Origin: Tetracladium setigerum
Lineage: Eukaryota; Ascomycota; Leotiomycetes; Helotiales
Reading direction: 5' to 3'
Length of the DNA: 64,000 bases
NCBI GenBank assembly: GCA_031472005.1
Contig: PZJY01000011.1
Span: 1,798,001-1,862,000 of the forward strand
Made by a program: the position numbers and the translations under genes. Positions within the stretch are counted from its first letter, which is position 1; each line of letters opens with the position of its first letter. This document shows, in pieces, positions 1-11,768 of this stretch. The notes under the pieces were generated by a model, which worked only from the letters and a program-made list of their open reading frames with translations, was not told the origin of the DNA and did not search any database.

Positions 1-883
1 GTCGGGCAAATCCATTCCTGGTCATATTTTGGACAATTTCGGAATCAAAATGTTTCCACGGGTCGTTCCATGAGATATCACTCCAGAAGTTGTCAGCCGT
101 TTCCAGACAATGCCAGGGCAGCTCATCTGCACCACAAAATAGAATAACGTTGCTTGACACGGCAATCTCTTGGAGAACCCAGAGGCGCCCCCAAAAAGAA
201 CGATCAAACAGATGATCAAGTGCTTTCCAGAAACGAAGCTCAAACAGTTCCGGAAACTCTCTCCATGTCTCAGGGTTTTTCGAATCTAGCTCGAAGCTAT
301 CACCCATTCTTTCGGCTACATTCATAGCAAATCTGCTATCATTCTCTTCTGCGCCGAGCCAAACAATGGTGGCGACAGCTTGTCGGTAGATCTGATCCAT
401 AATGAGTACCTGACTGCTTCTCTCCGCTAAATCTTGCTGATTGATACACAATCCATCGATCCACAATTCCAGTTGAACATCAGCACTCAAGATTTTGGTC
501 CTGAGATGGCGTAGAATGGATTCAAGGCTTTTGGTTACCTGAACCTTGGTATGGTTGCAAATGACCTCAGCAGTCTCAGTGTGGGTGCCCCATGCGTAAG
601 ATACGGCATTATACTTGTACCCGTCAAGTAGACTTCTCGTCTCTAGAAGGCAGTGAATTGGCCCATCCGGCTGACAGAAGGGAAAGAGTCGAAGGATCCT
701 GATCTCTTTTCGGGACTCGTCTAAAGGTTGGTAGATATTGGAGATATCTCGCTGTGGGATACTTGGAGTCCATCTTGCAATATCGGCGGAGAATTCATCT
801 ATAGAAGGAATTGGAGAGCCCGAGTGAGCTCTTTGCCGTTCAATGGGGAAGCTGCGTGAAGATGACGGTGCGCGCTCCTCCAT
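1..883 (-). CDS. HET-domain (heterokaryon incompatibility) protein, 3' end outside window
   Basis: The minus strand is open without a stop from an ATG at 883 to the window edge, about 294 codons. It carries the hallmarks of the fungal HET domain in order: an IRILRL lead-in, NAVSYAWG, LWIDGLCINQ followed by a run ending in ERSSQV, MDQIYRQA, VWLG, and WGRLWVLQEIA. HET proteins trigger programmed cell death when genetically different hyphae fuse; many of the family have no known partner. The ATG at 883 is the first usable one in this frame. The frame is open further upstream without another ATG, so an upstream exon is possible. The C-terminal part is not in the window, so any attached repeat domain cannot be judged. 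Confidence 0.88.
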   Translation of the reverse strand, partial: MEERAPSSSRSFPIERQRAHSGSPIPSIDEFSADIARWTPSIPQRDISNIYQPLDESRKEIRILRLFPFCQPDGPIHCLLETRSLLDGYKYNAVSYAWGTHTETAEVICNHTKVQVTKSLESILRHLRTKILSADVQLELWIDGLCINQQDLAERSSQVLIMDQIYRQAVATIVWLGAEENDSRFAMNVAERMGDSFELDSKNPETWREFPELFELRFWKALDHLFDRSFWGRLWVLQEIAVSSNVILFCGADELPWHCLETADNFWSDISWNDPWKHFDSEIVQNMTRNGFAR

Positions 884-1497
884 CTCCACGAAGTCGTTGG
901 CGTAATGTGGAAGTCCTCTTGAAGCCCTGCTGGTATTCCGCTCGTAAATGCAAGGCTCAGTGACGCTTTACACAAGCACAATGCTCTTGAGGCGAATACT
1001 CTTGTATGAACGACATCAGTACCTGATCAGTCAAGCGGAAAGAGTACAATCTACAGTGTTCGACAACATGGTATATTAGTTTGAGAATCGAAGGAACTGC
1101 AAAAGGAACTATCAGTTATCCAGGCAGTCGTCCCATCTGATCCTCAAAATACGCTACTGCAAGCTATCGGACGGCTTTGCATTGGTTCGTCTAAATAAAG
1201 TGGCCCAGGCTTGGCTTCGGACATATTCAAGACGCTGGACTCTTCTAACAATAATTTCTCCTACAATATTTAGAGGTAGTTAGAGCGAAAAGATACCATA
1301 TGTGGGGTATTTTAAACAAGTAGAAAATCAAATTAATAACGTCAAGCTATTGGTTATGCCAAATGTAGTATCTGTACCAAATTCAAACAATGTAATATAA
1401 GCGAATTCCATCCAGACTCTGAATACTTGCTATGGAATCAAAAGTGAATAAAGAAATCTATTTATTTTACTCCGCTATGATAAGCGCTCTCCCTTTT
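884..1497. other. Intergenic, no gene seen
   Basis: This AT-rich stretch separates the HET gene from the 3' end of the H+-ATPase. I see no coding pattern on either strand. It should hold the HET promoter and the H+-ATPase 3' UTR. Confidence 0.5.
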
Positions 1498-4387
1498 CTA
1501 ATGATCCTCGTGCTCAGTCGCAACCCTCTGGAGGTCAAACACTATATCAGGTTAGCTTTTATTCAAACCAGCTGAGTTGAACGAGCATATCAAACTTACA
1601 GAAATCTTCCTTTTCCTTGACAGGCTTCGATTTTCTCTGGCTATAGCCGTCGAAGATTCCGCCAACAACGCAGAAGACGACAGCCATCACGGCAAATATC
1701 GCAAAAGAGATGACCCAGATATGAATGATGGTAATCACACTAGTGCGCCTGCCAACCGATACACCAAAGTGGCACATTATAGTTGCGATTACATCGACAG
1801 TGGCCACGGTAGCCATAAGATGCCATGATGGCCAAGAGATCCAGAAAGGGCCTTGGGCGCGGGTGATAAAGATGAGCCAGTTCTGCGTCAGAACAATCTG
1901 CAGAAACAACACCGAATCCTTAGCACCACCGTCTAGGCCACCGACGAGAGTGATACCAAGCGTAATCCAAGTTCCTGCAGCGAGAACCATGCCGAGAATT
2001 GTGGATAACGTCCAAATTTTATGTAAGTTCCACTTGACAGGTGTTTTGGAGTATTCTGCAATGTCGTACGCAACCGTCAAGGTGGCAATATCAGCAAATA
2101 TAGCTGCAAAAACGAGCAGTACAACACTCATTGACTTGTTGAGAATGGCAATCCAAAGACCAAGGAAGATCATCAAATGAATCGAGAGCGCAATGCGGTA
2201 AACAATGTAAGCCTGCATTCGGTGAAAGATCTGTCGAGACACCTTGATTGCGTGAATAATAGCACCAAGACCAGGAGCCACGAAAACAATATCTGCAGCA
2301 GACCGAGCAGCATCAGTTGAACCCTCCACTGCGATTCCAGTATCAGCCTTCTTCAAAGAAGGTGCATCATTGACACCATCGCCAGTCATTGCGACCAGAT
2401 GACCACGACTTTGGAGCATTTCGACAACCTTGTACTTGTGATGGGGAAATACTCCAGCAAATCCGTCAGCATTCTCGACGAAATCACTGAGCTTGGAACC
2501 AGCCATTTTGCCACCACCAGTTACACCGAGAGTCTCTGCATTGAAGATATTGGTTCCCATACCAAGTACCGACGCTGTCTCCTTGGCAATTCCAACAGCA
2601 TCGCCCGTCAGCATCTTGAGTTGCAGACCAAGAGCTTGTGCTTCTTGGATGGTGCGGGCAGTATCATAACGAGGAGGATCATAGCAGGGAACGATACCAA
2701 GAACCTCCCAATCCCCATCCCCAACCTTACGGGCAACTCCAAGGGAGCGGAAACCTCTTCGAGCCTGCTCGGTGACTTGAAGGCTGTATTCCTCTGCAAT
2801 TTCTCTAGGTATACTGTTCTGTGCTATCACAAACTCGAGAACAGGAGCAGGCGCACCCTTAACGCAGATCATTCTGGTTCCGTCTGGGCATTTGACAATT
2901 GCCTGTACCTTCTTTGAAACGGGGTCGAATGGAGAAAACTTGATCGTGTCATACGACGTGAAGTTCTTCAGAACAGCGGGGTGATTCTTCAATGCCTTCA
3001 AGAAAACTCGGTCAATGGCGTCGATGCCCTTCTTCTTGCGGGACGTAGCGAGGCACGCGGTTCGCATGAGAGCATCTTCATCAATACCTGGCACGATATA
3101 AGGCTCGTGAAGTACGAGCTTGTTCTTAGTCAAGGTTCCAGTCTTGTCGGAGCAAAGAATGTCAGCACCAGCCAGTGACTCAATAGCAGAAAGCTTTTGA
3201 ACAATGGCCTTTTGCTCTCCGAGATACCGAGCTCCAACAGCCATAGTAGTAGTAACAACAGCAGGAAGACCGACTGGTACACCGATGAGCGTGATGCCGA
3301 GCGTGTAAACGAGCATTTGCTTCGTGCCCTCCCTCCGGAATAAACAGGAAATCCAGATGACAGAAAGTGTGAACACAACCAAAGTCAAAAGAATTGCCCC
3401 AATTCCGTTTAGCACCTTAGTGAAGTGACCGGTTCCAGCTGATGCTTTGTTGACAAGGGATGCAGAGCGGCCAACGAATGTGCTGTCACCAGTAGCCGTC
3501 ACAAGCATGCGGGCTTCTCCAACTTTGACGCAAGATCCTCCAAAGCATGTGTCTCCCAATATCTTCGTGGCCGCCATGGATTCTCCGGTGATACCAGCTT
3601 GATCGACCAAGATTTGCTCGTCAACGAAGACGATTTTGCCATCAGCGGGGACGATGGTGCCCTGTATACAGAATGTCAAAATGTTCCCCCACTTCGAGAC
3701 ACGAAAAGCTCACCTCATCGAGAATTATAATGTCACCTGGGACAACATCAGATGCCCATATTTGTTCCCTGGTTCCATTGCGCACAGCGATGGCCTGGAT
3801 TGCGAGCCCTTTCTTCAATGCTGCGACCGCGTTGCTAGCACCTCGTTCTTGCCAGTAGCCCATGCAAGCGTTCAGAAGTAGCATGAATGCGATGACACCT
3901 AGATCAATCCAGTCTTGAAGTCCACCAGCTAGACCGAGGGTAGCCTGTCAAGTTAAACTTCAGATTAGCGGAAGAAGAGGAGATGAAGAACTCAAGAAGT
4001 AGCAAAAAGAGGGGGCCGTACGATCATCACAGTCGCGATGGGACCTTTGAAAAAGTGTAGAAACTTCATGATTTCGCTTTTCTTCTCTTCCTTCAAGACG
4101 TTTCTGCCATGTTCCTTGCGAAGTTTTACTACCTCCGTTTCTGTGAGGCCGAGAGAAGGGTCCGTCCGCAAGTCCGTTTTTGACAAGTCGTTGGAGCAAT
4201 CTTCATTGTCGACTGGGATATCTTCTTCTTTTGGACTTTCGTCATCTGATTCAAGTTCATTAAGCAGTTGCGTCAGATCTACATCTTTATCTCCAGTTTG
4301 GTTGGTGACTTCGCCTTTCTCAGAATGGTACTGACTGCCAACGAGTTCAGCAGCGCCGGCGGGTTGAAGTGGGTATCTAGCAGCCAT
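1498..4387 (-). CDS. pma1: Plasma-membrane H+-ATPase (P3A-type proton pump)
   Basis: This is an ATP-driven proton pump that sets the plasma-membrane potential and cytosolic pH. Exons in transcription order are 4387-4022, 3944-3714, 3661-1600 and 1541-1498, giving 900 residues, close to the usual fungal length. Visible motifs are the acidic N-terminal region (about residues 45-70), the actuator TGES, the phosphorylation motif DKTGTLT with the Asp near residue 371, and the hinge GDGVNDAP. Multiple membrane segments flank these. The last intron (GTAAGT...ATATAG) replaces a read-through tail with a short exon encoding FDLQRVATEHEDH. That matches the QRVSTQHE-type autoinhibitory tail of the family. 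The start at 4387 is preferred over the in-frame ATG at 4405 because it gives a typical short N-terminus; the choice is not certain. Confidence 0.95.
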
Positions 4388-7295
4388 CTTTGCGAGTTTC
4401 CACAAAGAATATCAGATTAATGAGCAGTAGTATGAGAATACCGTAGAAGGTCCAAAAAAGCGAGATGAACTGGAAGGGACAAGGATGGCGATAACGGTGA
4501 TGGAATGGATGGAAAGGGAGATGCTCTGTGGAAGATAGCAAGTAGATATACGCTGTCTTGACGCCGAGCTATGCTTCAGTAGTAACGAACCAAGCTCCTG
4601 CCGGCGCTGCCGCCGGACTCTGGAGTCACTTCGCAAGGGCAAGAACTAAATCCAATGCTCGCTCTTCTTTCCATTGATCCTTCCTTGGGAGAAGTTTCAA
4701 CCCCGCCGTGTCTCGATCTCGGTGGAACACAAAAAATTAGCCACTAAATGTATAGGTAGAAACGGCTCAATGATCCGTCAAGAAACATTCCCTGATGCAG
4801 TGCTAGTTCCAATGATATAACAAGGGCAGGGGTGGGTGCGAGGTGCAACAGAACTGAGCACACGAATATGATTGGACACATGAAAATTAAATACGGTTAG
4901 TCTTCAAGATACTTCCCAGAAGGTTATAATGGCGTGAAAATTATTGGCAGCTTCACAGGGAGCCGGGGTTGTGCGATTTGCAGCAAAATCCAGAACTCAT
5001 CTGTGATTGGGCGTAGAAAGAGCAAAAGAGTCTAGCGGATGATGTAAGTTTTGTAGCTAATATATAGCGTAAATTCTCTTACAATAAATTGTGAGCAGGG
5101 ATTGTGCGGTGTGTAACAAAATCAAAGATCCCTCCGCTGTTCTTCGATGCTTCGTTAGCGCAACCGCTTTCTCGAACCTCCTGAAAAGAAGATGCGATAG
5201 GTAAAGGAGTGCATCAGAAGAAAAAGACATGGTTTTCCGAAAGTGTGAAGAGCGAGAACATTCTTTACGGAAGATACGCATCCCGTCTATAAAATAATGT
5301 GAACTGTTTCTCGAGGTGTGGGGCGCTAGTATGAAGAGCGACTGAACAGAGGAGAGAGAGAATTGTAATCAGAGATTGATAAATGCCCCAAAGCCACAGT
5401 AACATAATGAAGTTAAATCATGATCTAACGATTATGCAAGGATAGCTGTGAACCCACATACCGTCATGATCAAATCTATCTTCCCTCGCAAAAGTGGCTC
5501 AAGAATTAACCGAGATCCAAATGCCATGTTTGCCCTTGAGAAATAATGAACTTCCTTTCGCCGAAACGTTAAACGCAATCAAATGAAGTAATTCTATTGG
5601 TCCTATTGATCACACTTAGCGTTTATGAATAAGCAAGGATCAGGGTTAGTGCGGCGTGCAACAAATGCGTGCTGCGTAACAGATCCACGTGAACGGGTGA
5701 CCGTATGACTGGAATGATGATGTAAGTGATGATTTTAATAGTAGTGAGTGAATCAGTGAGTTGGTGACGATAGTGGTGAATTTGAGGGGGTGAATATGCT
5801 TGATTGAGGATGAGGGACTGACTGAGGAAATGAATCTGTGCCATAGGGGCCTTATATACATGTAAATTAAGGGGATTCAGTATTATCGCATTGCTGATAC
5901 TTCGAGTACGCCTTTTGATAGTATATACCTTACATTTTGATGCAAAACATGCATCAAAACATACTGTAAAACAGGCTGATGCAAAACAGGCAAAACAGGT
6001 GATTTTGGGTAGATTCACAGGTTCAACAGATCCATATCAAACACAAGCATGCTTCCACCAAGCAACACACGAAGCAATGACAAGGGAGTTTGCGATTTGC
6101 AACAAAGAGCAATCAAATCTGTTCTGTAAGTAGTTGTATATTATTCCATATATTAGAAACTTCGCTTTAGCAGAACTTGACTTGAATCACTTCTCAATTT
6201 CTACTAATCAGCAGGTTAAGCAGGGACAAGGGTGTGTGCGATATACAACAAAGACTTGTTATACCTGTACTAGCTGGTAGGAGACGCAGCTGTGCAAGTT
6301 CTAGGGCGAGCCCAGAACTGAGTAGCTTGCGATTTTAAGCTTAAGGTCAGAACTTAACTCCTCAACTTTCGACGGACAAGCAGGCTAAACAGGGACAGGG
6401 ATGTGTGCGATGTGCAATAAAGGCTTACTAGACTTACCCTAGCAATAGAGAAGTGCTGGAATTGGCTGTGCAAGTTCTAGTGCGAGGCCAAAACTGAATA
6501 GAATTGCGGTTTAGGCTTGAGATCAGAACTTACCTCCTCAGCTTTCAACCAACAAGCAATCTGAGCAAGGACAGGGATGTGTGCGACATGCAACAAAGAG
6601 AAGATTGGCCTAACACTAGCGATCGTCCTTTTCACTCTTATACCGCCATGTATGGCTATCAGGTCGTAAACATACCTACAAGAACAATGTAGAAGAAACC
6701 CAATATCTCTGCAGACAATGTATATTCATAAGACGTACAATATGACATACCAAGTATGCTAAGAAAAATACGATTATAATGCAGAGATCTAAAGTCTTTT
6801 ACTCTTTTGACTTCTTGTCAAAGAGTTACATAACAACAACCACAAAAACACTTCCCTGCCAAATCTTAGAACCCAACATATTAAATCAAACCCCAGCTAT
6901 CAAACTCAGCAAAGTATCATCGGTTCCTAAAATCGAGCGTCCGAACAAATCCCGTAATTACTGTGTGACCAGTGGACCAGTTCCAACTCAGCAAGATACT
7001 GTAAGACTTACAATACCAAAGCCATGCCATCCCAAATCAACCCCCCAAATTTTCAACTCCTCACTCCTAGTCCTCACCACCATAATTGTGGAGAAAACAC
7101 CAACAAATCCACTTTCTCCCTCCCAAAACTCCCATCCAGAAAGAAAAAAAAAGACTCCTTCAACACAATCCAGCATCGCGGAGGGTCACCAAACCCACTC
7201 ACCCAAAATCCACATACACACCCAACAACCCAAACCCACCCTCTCCATTCCCCCATAAAAACCAATTTTAAGAGAACAACAGTATATCTACTCAA
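4388..7295. other. Long intergenic region upstream of the H+-ATPase
   Basis: Nearly 3 kb without a convincing gene. It contains the degenerate repeat family listed separately (about 4821-6603) and a strongly A/C-rich, low-complexity segment at about 6780-7270. Short open frames here lack family motifs, and I do not call them genes. Confidence 0.6.
4821..6603 (+). repeat. Degenerate interspersed/tandem repeat family, at least 8 copies
   Basis: Copies share a core like GGGATGTGTGCGATGTGCAA followed by CAAAG. They start near 4821, 4955, 5089, 5632, 6079, 6216, 6386 and 6558, all in the same orientation. The last three lie in a clearer tandem array of about 170-base units. Between the cores these also share a GTGCAAGTTCTAG element (near 6292 and 6465) and a CAGAACTT element. 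Spacing of the older copies is about 134-137 bases or larger. The array lies roughly 0.4-2.2 kb upstream of the H+-ATPase start codon. The function is unknown. Confidence 0.8.
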
Positions 7296-7393
7296 GGACG
7301 GATGGCCGAGTTGGTTATGGCGCCAGCTTAAGGTTTATTTCCCCTTAAACTTGCTGGTTCGAAAGAGCATGGGTTCGAGTCCCATTCCGTTCA
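7296..7393 (+). tRNA. tRNA-Leu (AAG anticodon) with an 18-base intron
   Basis: The acceptor arms GGACGGA (7296-7302) and TCCGTTC (7386-7392) pair, with discriminator A at 7393. The anticodon stem is CCAGC/GCTGG (7323-7327 and 7353-7357). The anticodon is AAG at 7330-7332, and an intron follows position 37 (about 7334-7351). The intron contains CCTTAA, which can pair with the anticodon loop as expected for the splicing endonuclease substrate. The long variable arm and the T-arm ATGGGTTCGAGTCCCAT fit a class II leucine tRNA. A run of six T at 7399-7404 is a likely Pol III terminator. Confidence 0.93.
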
Positions 7394-7398
7394 TTTCA

Positions 7399-7404
7399 TT
7401 TTTT
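7399..7404 (+). terminator. Pol III T-run after tRNA-Leu
   Basis: Six consecutive T residues start six bases after the tRNA 3' end. A second, longer T-run follows at about 7409. Confidence 0.7.
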
Positions 7405-8100
7405 GGTGTTTTTTTTTTTAGGAGGGGAGGAGTTTTTTTTTGGCTCGGGAGGGGAGGTAAGTGTTTTTTTCCAAAATAATCTGATCCTTTTTCTTTTCTT
7501 TTCGGTATGTATGTATGACATTTGAATTGGACTGGGAATATACACATATACACACCCACTTATCCGCATGGTAGATTGATCGCTCTATAAACAACCAGTA
7601 CAACTGCAGTACAACCGGGGATCGCAATCCAAGCCAAGCCAAATAAGCACGTAAGGCAAACAACCAAGGCAAGAAGACAAGCACCCAAAAGCCAAAGTAT
7701 CAAAGTATCCCAATACTATAATTATCACTCACTACATGGGCACGATTTTTTCTTCCTTTGGTAATTATAATCTTTCATTTTCATATCAATGAATATACTC
7801 TCTATCAATCGCAAGTTCCAAAAAAAAGAACAGATAGCCTTCTAAGATATCAAATGTAGGTAAAGTAAACAACCCCCCTGTCCCTCTGCCTGTCTCTCTT
7901 TCTCTCTACCAGACAAACTCAGTATGGCAAAAAAAAAAAAAAAAGAAAAGAAAAAAAAATGTAAGACTTAAAAAAACCACATTCTATTTGCCTTGCCTGC
8001 CTCTCTTATTTGCTCAATTCGCACAAAAACAAATATAAAATGCCCCTTTGTTACCATTTCCTTCCACCTATGTTTGCCCTTCCTTAGAAAAAAACGCCTA
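7405..8100. other. Intergenic, low complexity, no gene seen
   Basis: This contains T-rich and A-rich tracts, including a near-pure A stretch at about 7927-7959. It is expected to include the 3' UTR of the downstream minus-strand carrier gene. Confidence 0.5.
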
Positions 8101-9233
8101 TCAATGCTTTGCCGTGACCTTTTCGCCAGTCAGATTTTCGACGTATGTCTTTGCCCTGTGGTGGAGGAAAACAAAATCAGTAAATTGTTCTTATTTGGAA
8201 ATTGAGGGGAAACTGAAGGGGGAGGAAACTCACATATCACCCATAGCAACCATGCAAATAGTTTGCCAAACGCCCAACCCAATACGAGGAACAACACCAC
8301 GATACAAACCCTTAATTCCATTCTGCGAGTAGATGTACTTTGCTGCAGTGCCCACCGTCATCTTGGCAGGACGGTTAGGATCAACCGTCTTGCTCTGCAT
8401 CTCCACACGGATGACCTCAATGGGCTGATTCCACGCGCTCAAACCACCACCAAGTCCCGAAGCGAGGATTTTCTCCCAAGCGCTCAATTGGCCACCATCT
8501 TGCTTTCCAGTGACTTTGCGGATGCCTTGCTCCGCAAGACGGGAGAGACCGAATCGCGATCCCCAGTTGGTCATTTGACGGATGGCGACCGCGTTGACGC
8601 CCTTGTTGATTCCGCGAATACCTTCCTTGCGGTAGATATCCATGAAAGTGGCGAATGTGCCTTGGGGCGCAACACCGGAGGCGGCAAGCTTAGACTTGGT
8701 GATTTCAACCGTCTTCATGCATGTGCAGAAACCCATGGTGGCATAGGCTTGAGCGACACCTCCTGTGACACCTCCAGTGATACCGGCTGTGAAATCCCCA
8801 GCTCCAAATGTGCGGGCGTAGTATTCGGCTTCAGAGGCGACGAAGAGAAGCACGGCTCCTTTGGTAGAGGCTTCGATCCAGGCCCATGGAATGAGACCTT
8901 GGTAGACTGTAATTTTGAAGTCAGCGATAATTCAGGTTGACCGAGGTTGTGATGTAGGTATTGTGATCTGGGTATACTGACAGCCGAGAACACCACCTCT
9001 ACCCCAGATATGACCCAAAGCTCCAGCAAAGCTGACACCTCTGTTAGCAGCCATGGTGGTCTTGGTGACTTCCAATGGCTGTCCAAGAGTGGTAACCTCG
9101 AACCTGTTTGCTGTTAGTTGATTGCGGAGGAGAGGTGAAGGTAACTCGGAACGTACAGGTTCAAACCCGCTCCAAGGAGCAAGTTGCTGAACTTGACGGG
9201 CTTCTTCTCGGGGAGCTCTTTGATGGCGGACAT
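8101..9233 (-). CDS. YHM2: Mitochondrial citrate/2-oxoglutarate carrier, YHM2 type
   Basis: This is a mitochondrial inner-membrane carrier of the SLC25 family; the yeast member exchanges citrate for 2-oxoglutarate and was first linked to mtDNA maintenance. Exons are 9233-9157, 9103-8982, 8906-8234 and 8155-8101, giving 308 residues, the usual length for the subfamily. The protein reads through signatures I recognise as YHM2: TTLGQPLEVTKTTMAANR, QGLIPWAWIEASTKGAVL, ATMGFCTCMKTVEIT, NKGVNAVAIRQMTNWGSRFG and SAWNQPIEVIRVEMQSK. All introns are GT-AG and keep frame. The start at 9233 gives the expected short N-terminus before EKKPVKFSNLLLGAGLNL. The next gene on the same strand is citrate synthase, so product and transporter of the same metabolite are neighbours. 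Confidence 0.95.
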
Positions 9234-10097
9234 TTTGGGTGAAGTTGTTTGTGATGAGGGCCCTGACCAAGGGAAGAGTTTGCTTCTTTGCAGAGATGGG
9301 GAGGTATGGTTTGAGGAGCGCGCTAGTTAGTCGGGAGCTTGAGGAATGTCGGTTCCCCAGAGTTCGGTAGAAGCTTGTGATAAGTGGGTTTGAGAGCTCT
9401 GCTTGCTTGAAAGTGCCGAGGAGAGATGAGGGGTTGGTTGTAAACGCGTTTGTGAAGTTGAAAGCGACTTTGAAGAACGAAGAGGAGGTCAAGATGGTTT
9501 CTGAAGTACTTTGGAATGTTTTTTCGAGAAAGAGGCCGTCAACAAGGCTGTTCGGTTGAGAGCTCCTCTACCCGAAATGACGCTAACCAATCGAGCGAAT
9601 CTCAACCACTGAATTCAACAGCATTTGCCAAGGCCAACCACGTGCCCTGGGAGCCACAAAAGGGGCAAGGGACAATTGAGATGAAGGGAGGCAAAGACAA
9701 AGGCAAAAAGTGAGTAAGGTGACGGGAAGGAGAGGCAAAGTTTCCACAAGAAGACAATGAAACATTCTTCCATTCGTTTTCGAAAAATAAACTCAAAGCT
9801 AAACCAGGCGAGTAGAACATAGGGGTAGTCGCAGTCATACATATATGCATGCAACGTCAAGGGGATCACAGTCACTAGTAAAGGTAAACCAAAGCACAGC
9901 ATGCAAACCAAATACGTTTCAAGGGAGTCAATTCTATAGGCAGTAGTGGTTGCAAAAAAGGCACCAGAACGCTGCTGATATAAAGTACAGAGAACAAGCG
10001 CGCCATGCTCCAAAAATCCTAGCTAATTTCACTCCTTTTTCGTACAACCATCACCAATTTGACCACCAAATCCCAAGCAACCGATCCAATTTCACGT
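9234..10097. other. Intergenic between citrate synthase and YHM2-type carrier
   Basis: This spans the carrier promoter and 5' leader (open frames near 9250-9490 are likely leader sequence) and the citrate synthase 3' UTR. No gene seen. Confidence 0.5.
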
Positions 10098-11768
10098 TTA
10101 TAGCTTGGCACCGACGATCTCAGCCCACTTCTCGGTAGAGAAAGACTTGGGTCTCTCAATTGGTGCACCAACAGCACGGTCAATGATCAATTGAGGAAGA
10201 ACACCAATAGCGCGGGAAACACCGAAGAGAACTGTGTAGTAGTTGGCCTCAGTCAATCCGTAGTATTGGAGGAGGACACCGGAGTGAGCATCAACGTTGG
10301 GGAATGGGTTCTTGGTCTTTCCGTGCTCAGTCAAGACACCTGGGGCAATCTTGTAAACTTGGGAGACGAGCTTGAACACTAGAGAGTATGTTAGCAAGGT
10401 TGCGAGGACGGTAAATATAGAATCACTTACTTGGGTCATCTGGAAGGTGAGACTCAGCGAATGTACGTTGAGCCATGTAACGAGGATCAGTCTTGCGGAG
10501 AACTGCGTGACCGTAACCTGGAACAACTTGGCCAGCCTTGAGAGTAGACCAGAGGTAATCGGTGATGGCCTTGTCGCTAAGATCATTACCAACGGAGGCC
10601 TTCATCTTGGTGAGCCAGTTCAAAACCTCTTGGTTGGCAAGACCGTGGAGGGGACCAGCGAGACCGTTAAGACCAGCTGCAAGAGACAACATGGGGGAGC
10701 TGAGAGCACTGCCAACCAAGTGGGTGGTGTGGGCACTGACGTTTCCTCCCTCGTGATCGGTGTGGATGGTAAGGTAAAGTCTCATCAACTCAACGAAGTC
10801 CTTGTTCTCAGCAAAGCCAAGTTGGTTGGCGAAGTTGTAAGAGTAATCCTTATCCTTCTCGACTGGGGCAACCTTTCCGCCCTTGAAGACGTTCTGGTAG
10901 ATTCTTGCGGCGATGGTTGGGAGCTTTGCGATCAAGTCCATGGAGTCCTCGAAGGTGTGTTGCCAGTACTCAGTCTTCTTCATTCCCTTGGCATAAGCTT
11001 TAGCGAAAGCAGATTCGTGCTCGAGAGCAGTGACTGCGATCGAGAATTGTGCCATTGGGTGGAGGTCGCTTGGGCATCGGTCGATGAGCTCCTCGACGAA
11101 CTTGGGGACGCTTGCGCGGGCAGCCCAGTCGGCAGAAAGGTCGCGGACCTGTTGCTCGGTTGGGACTTCACCAGTCAAGAGAAGCCAGAAGAGACCTGAA
11201 GGTGTCAGCAAGGATGAATTGGAATATCTGGAGACATGGTGTACCTTCTGGAAGAGGCTCCTTTCCACCTGGGGCTTTTGGGAGAAGCTCCTGGCACTCT
11301 GGGATTGTCTTTCCTCTGAATCGGATACCCTCCTCAGAATCAAGGACTGAACCTTCCCATACCAAAGACTTGATTCCACGAGCACCACCATAGACCTGGT
11401 CGAGGGTGACCTCACCAACGACCTTTGAGCCGTGGTCCCTAACACGCCAAAGTATCAGCAAGCGCATCCTTGTTTTGTTTGTGCCGAGGACGGCGGCGGC
11501 GATAGCTTACTTTCGGAGCTTCTTGATCTGCTCAATCTTCTCTGGCAACTGCTCGGCGAATCGCTCCTTCAAAGTCTGCAGATGAGAAAGGTTAGATGGA
11601 GCTTCGCATGGGAGATGGACTCGAAGGGGAAGAGGGGCGAAGACGTACCTGGGACTTTGCGGAGGAGTAGCAACGCAGACCATTGAAAGCAATGGTTCTG
11701 GCATTGAGAGCTGGAGCAGCAAAGGAAGACCGTAAGGCCGATGAACCGTAACGGAGAGCAGATGCCAT
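10098..11768 (-). CDS. cit1: Citrate synthase, mitochondrial
   Basis: This condenses oxaloacetate and acetyl-CoA to citrate in the mitochondrial matrix. Exons are 11768-11649, 11575-11511, 11438-11245, 11195-10431 and 10378-10098, giving 474 residues, as usual for fungal mitochondrial citrate synthase. The first exon encodes an Arg/Ser/Ala-rich mitochondrial targeting peptide (starting MASALRYGSSALRSS). Family motifs follow: TIPECQELLPKA, GLFWLLLTGEVPT, HTDHEGGNVSAHTTHLVGSA, GLAGPLHGLANQEVL and VVPGYGHAVLRKTDPR, which hold the CoA and oxaloacetate site histidines. All junctions are in phase. It is divergent from the Nrd1-type gene across about 1.2 kb. Confidence 0.96.

Noticed and set aside
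2399..2917. 172-codon plus-strand open frame
   Set aside because: Antisense to the H+-ATPase nucleotide-binding region.
6779..7479. Open frames in the A/C-rich stretch before the tRNA
   Set aside because: Low-complexity Pro/Thr/His-rich translation and overlap with the tRNA; no splice or start support.
8263..8940. 225-codon plus-strand open frame
   Set aside because: Antisense to the YHM2-type carrier exon 3; no family features.
8932..9492. Minus-strand frame of 186 codons overlapping the carrier start
   Set aside because: Out of frame with the carrier; upstream part is likely 5' leader, downstream part is intron plus exon 2 in a wrong frame.
10372..11199. 275-codon plus-strand open frame
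   Set aside because: Antisense to citrate synthase exon 4; codon pattern is the mirror of a highly conserved gene, no motifs.
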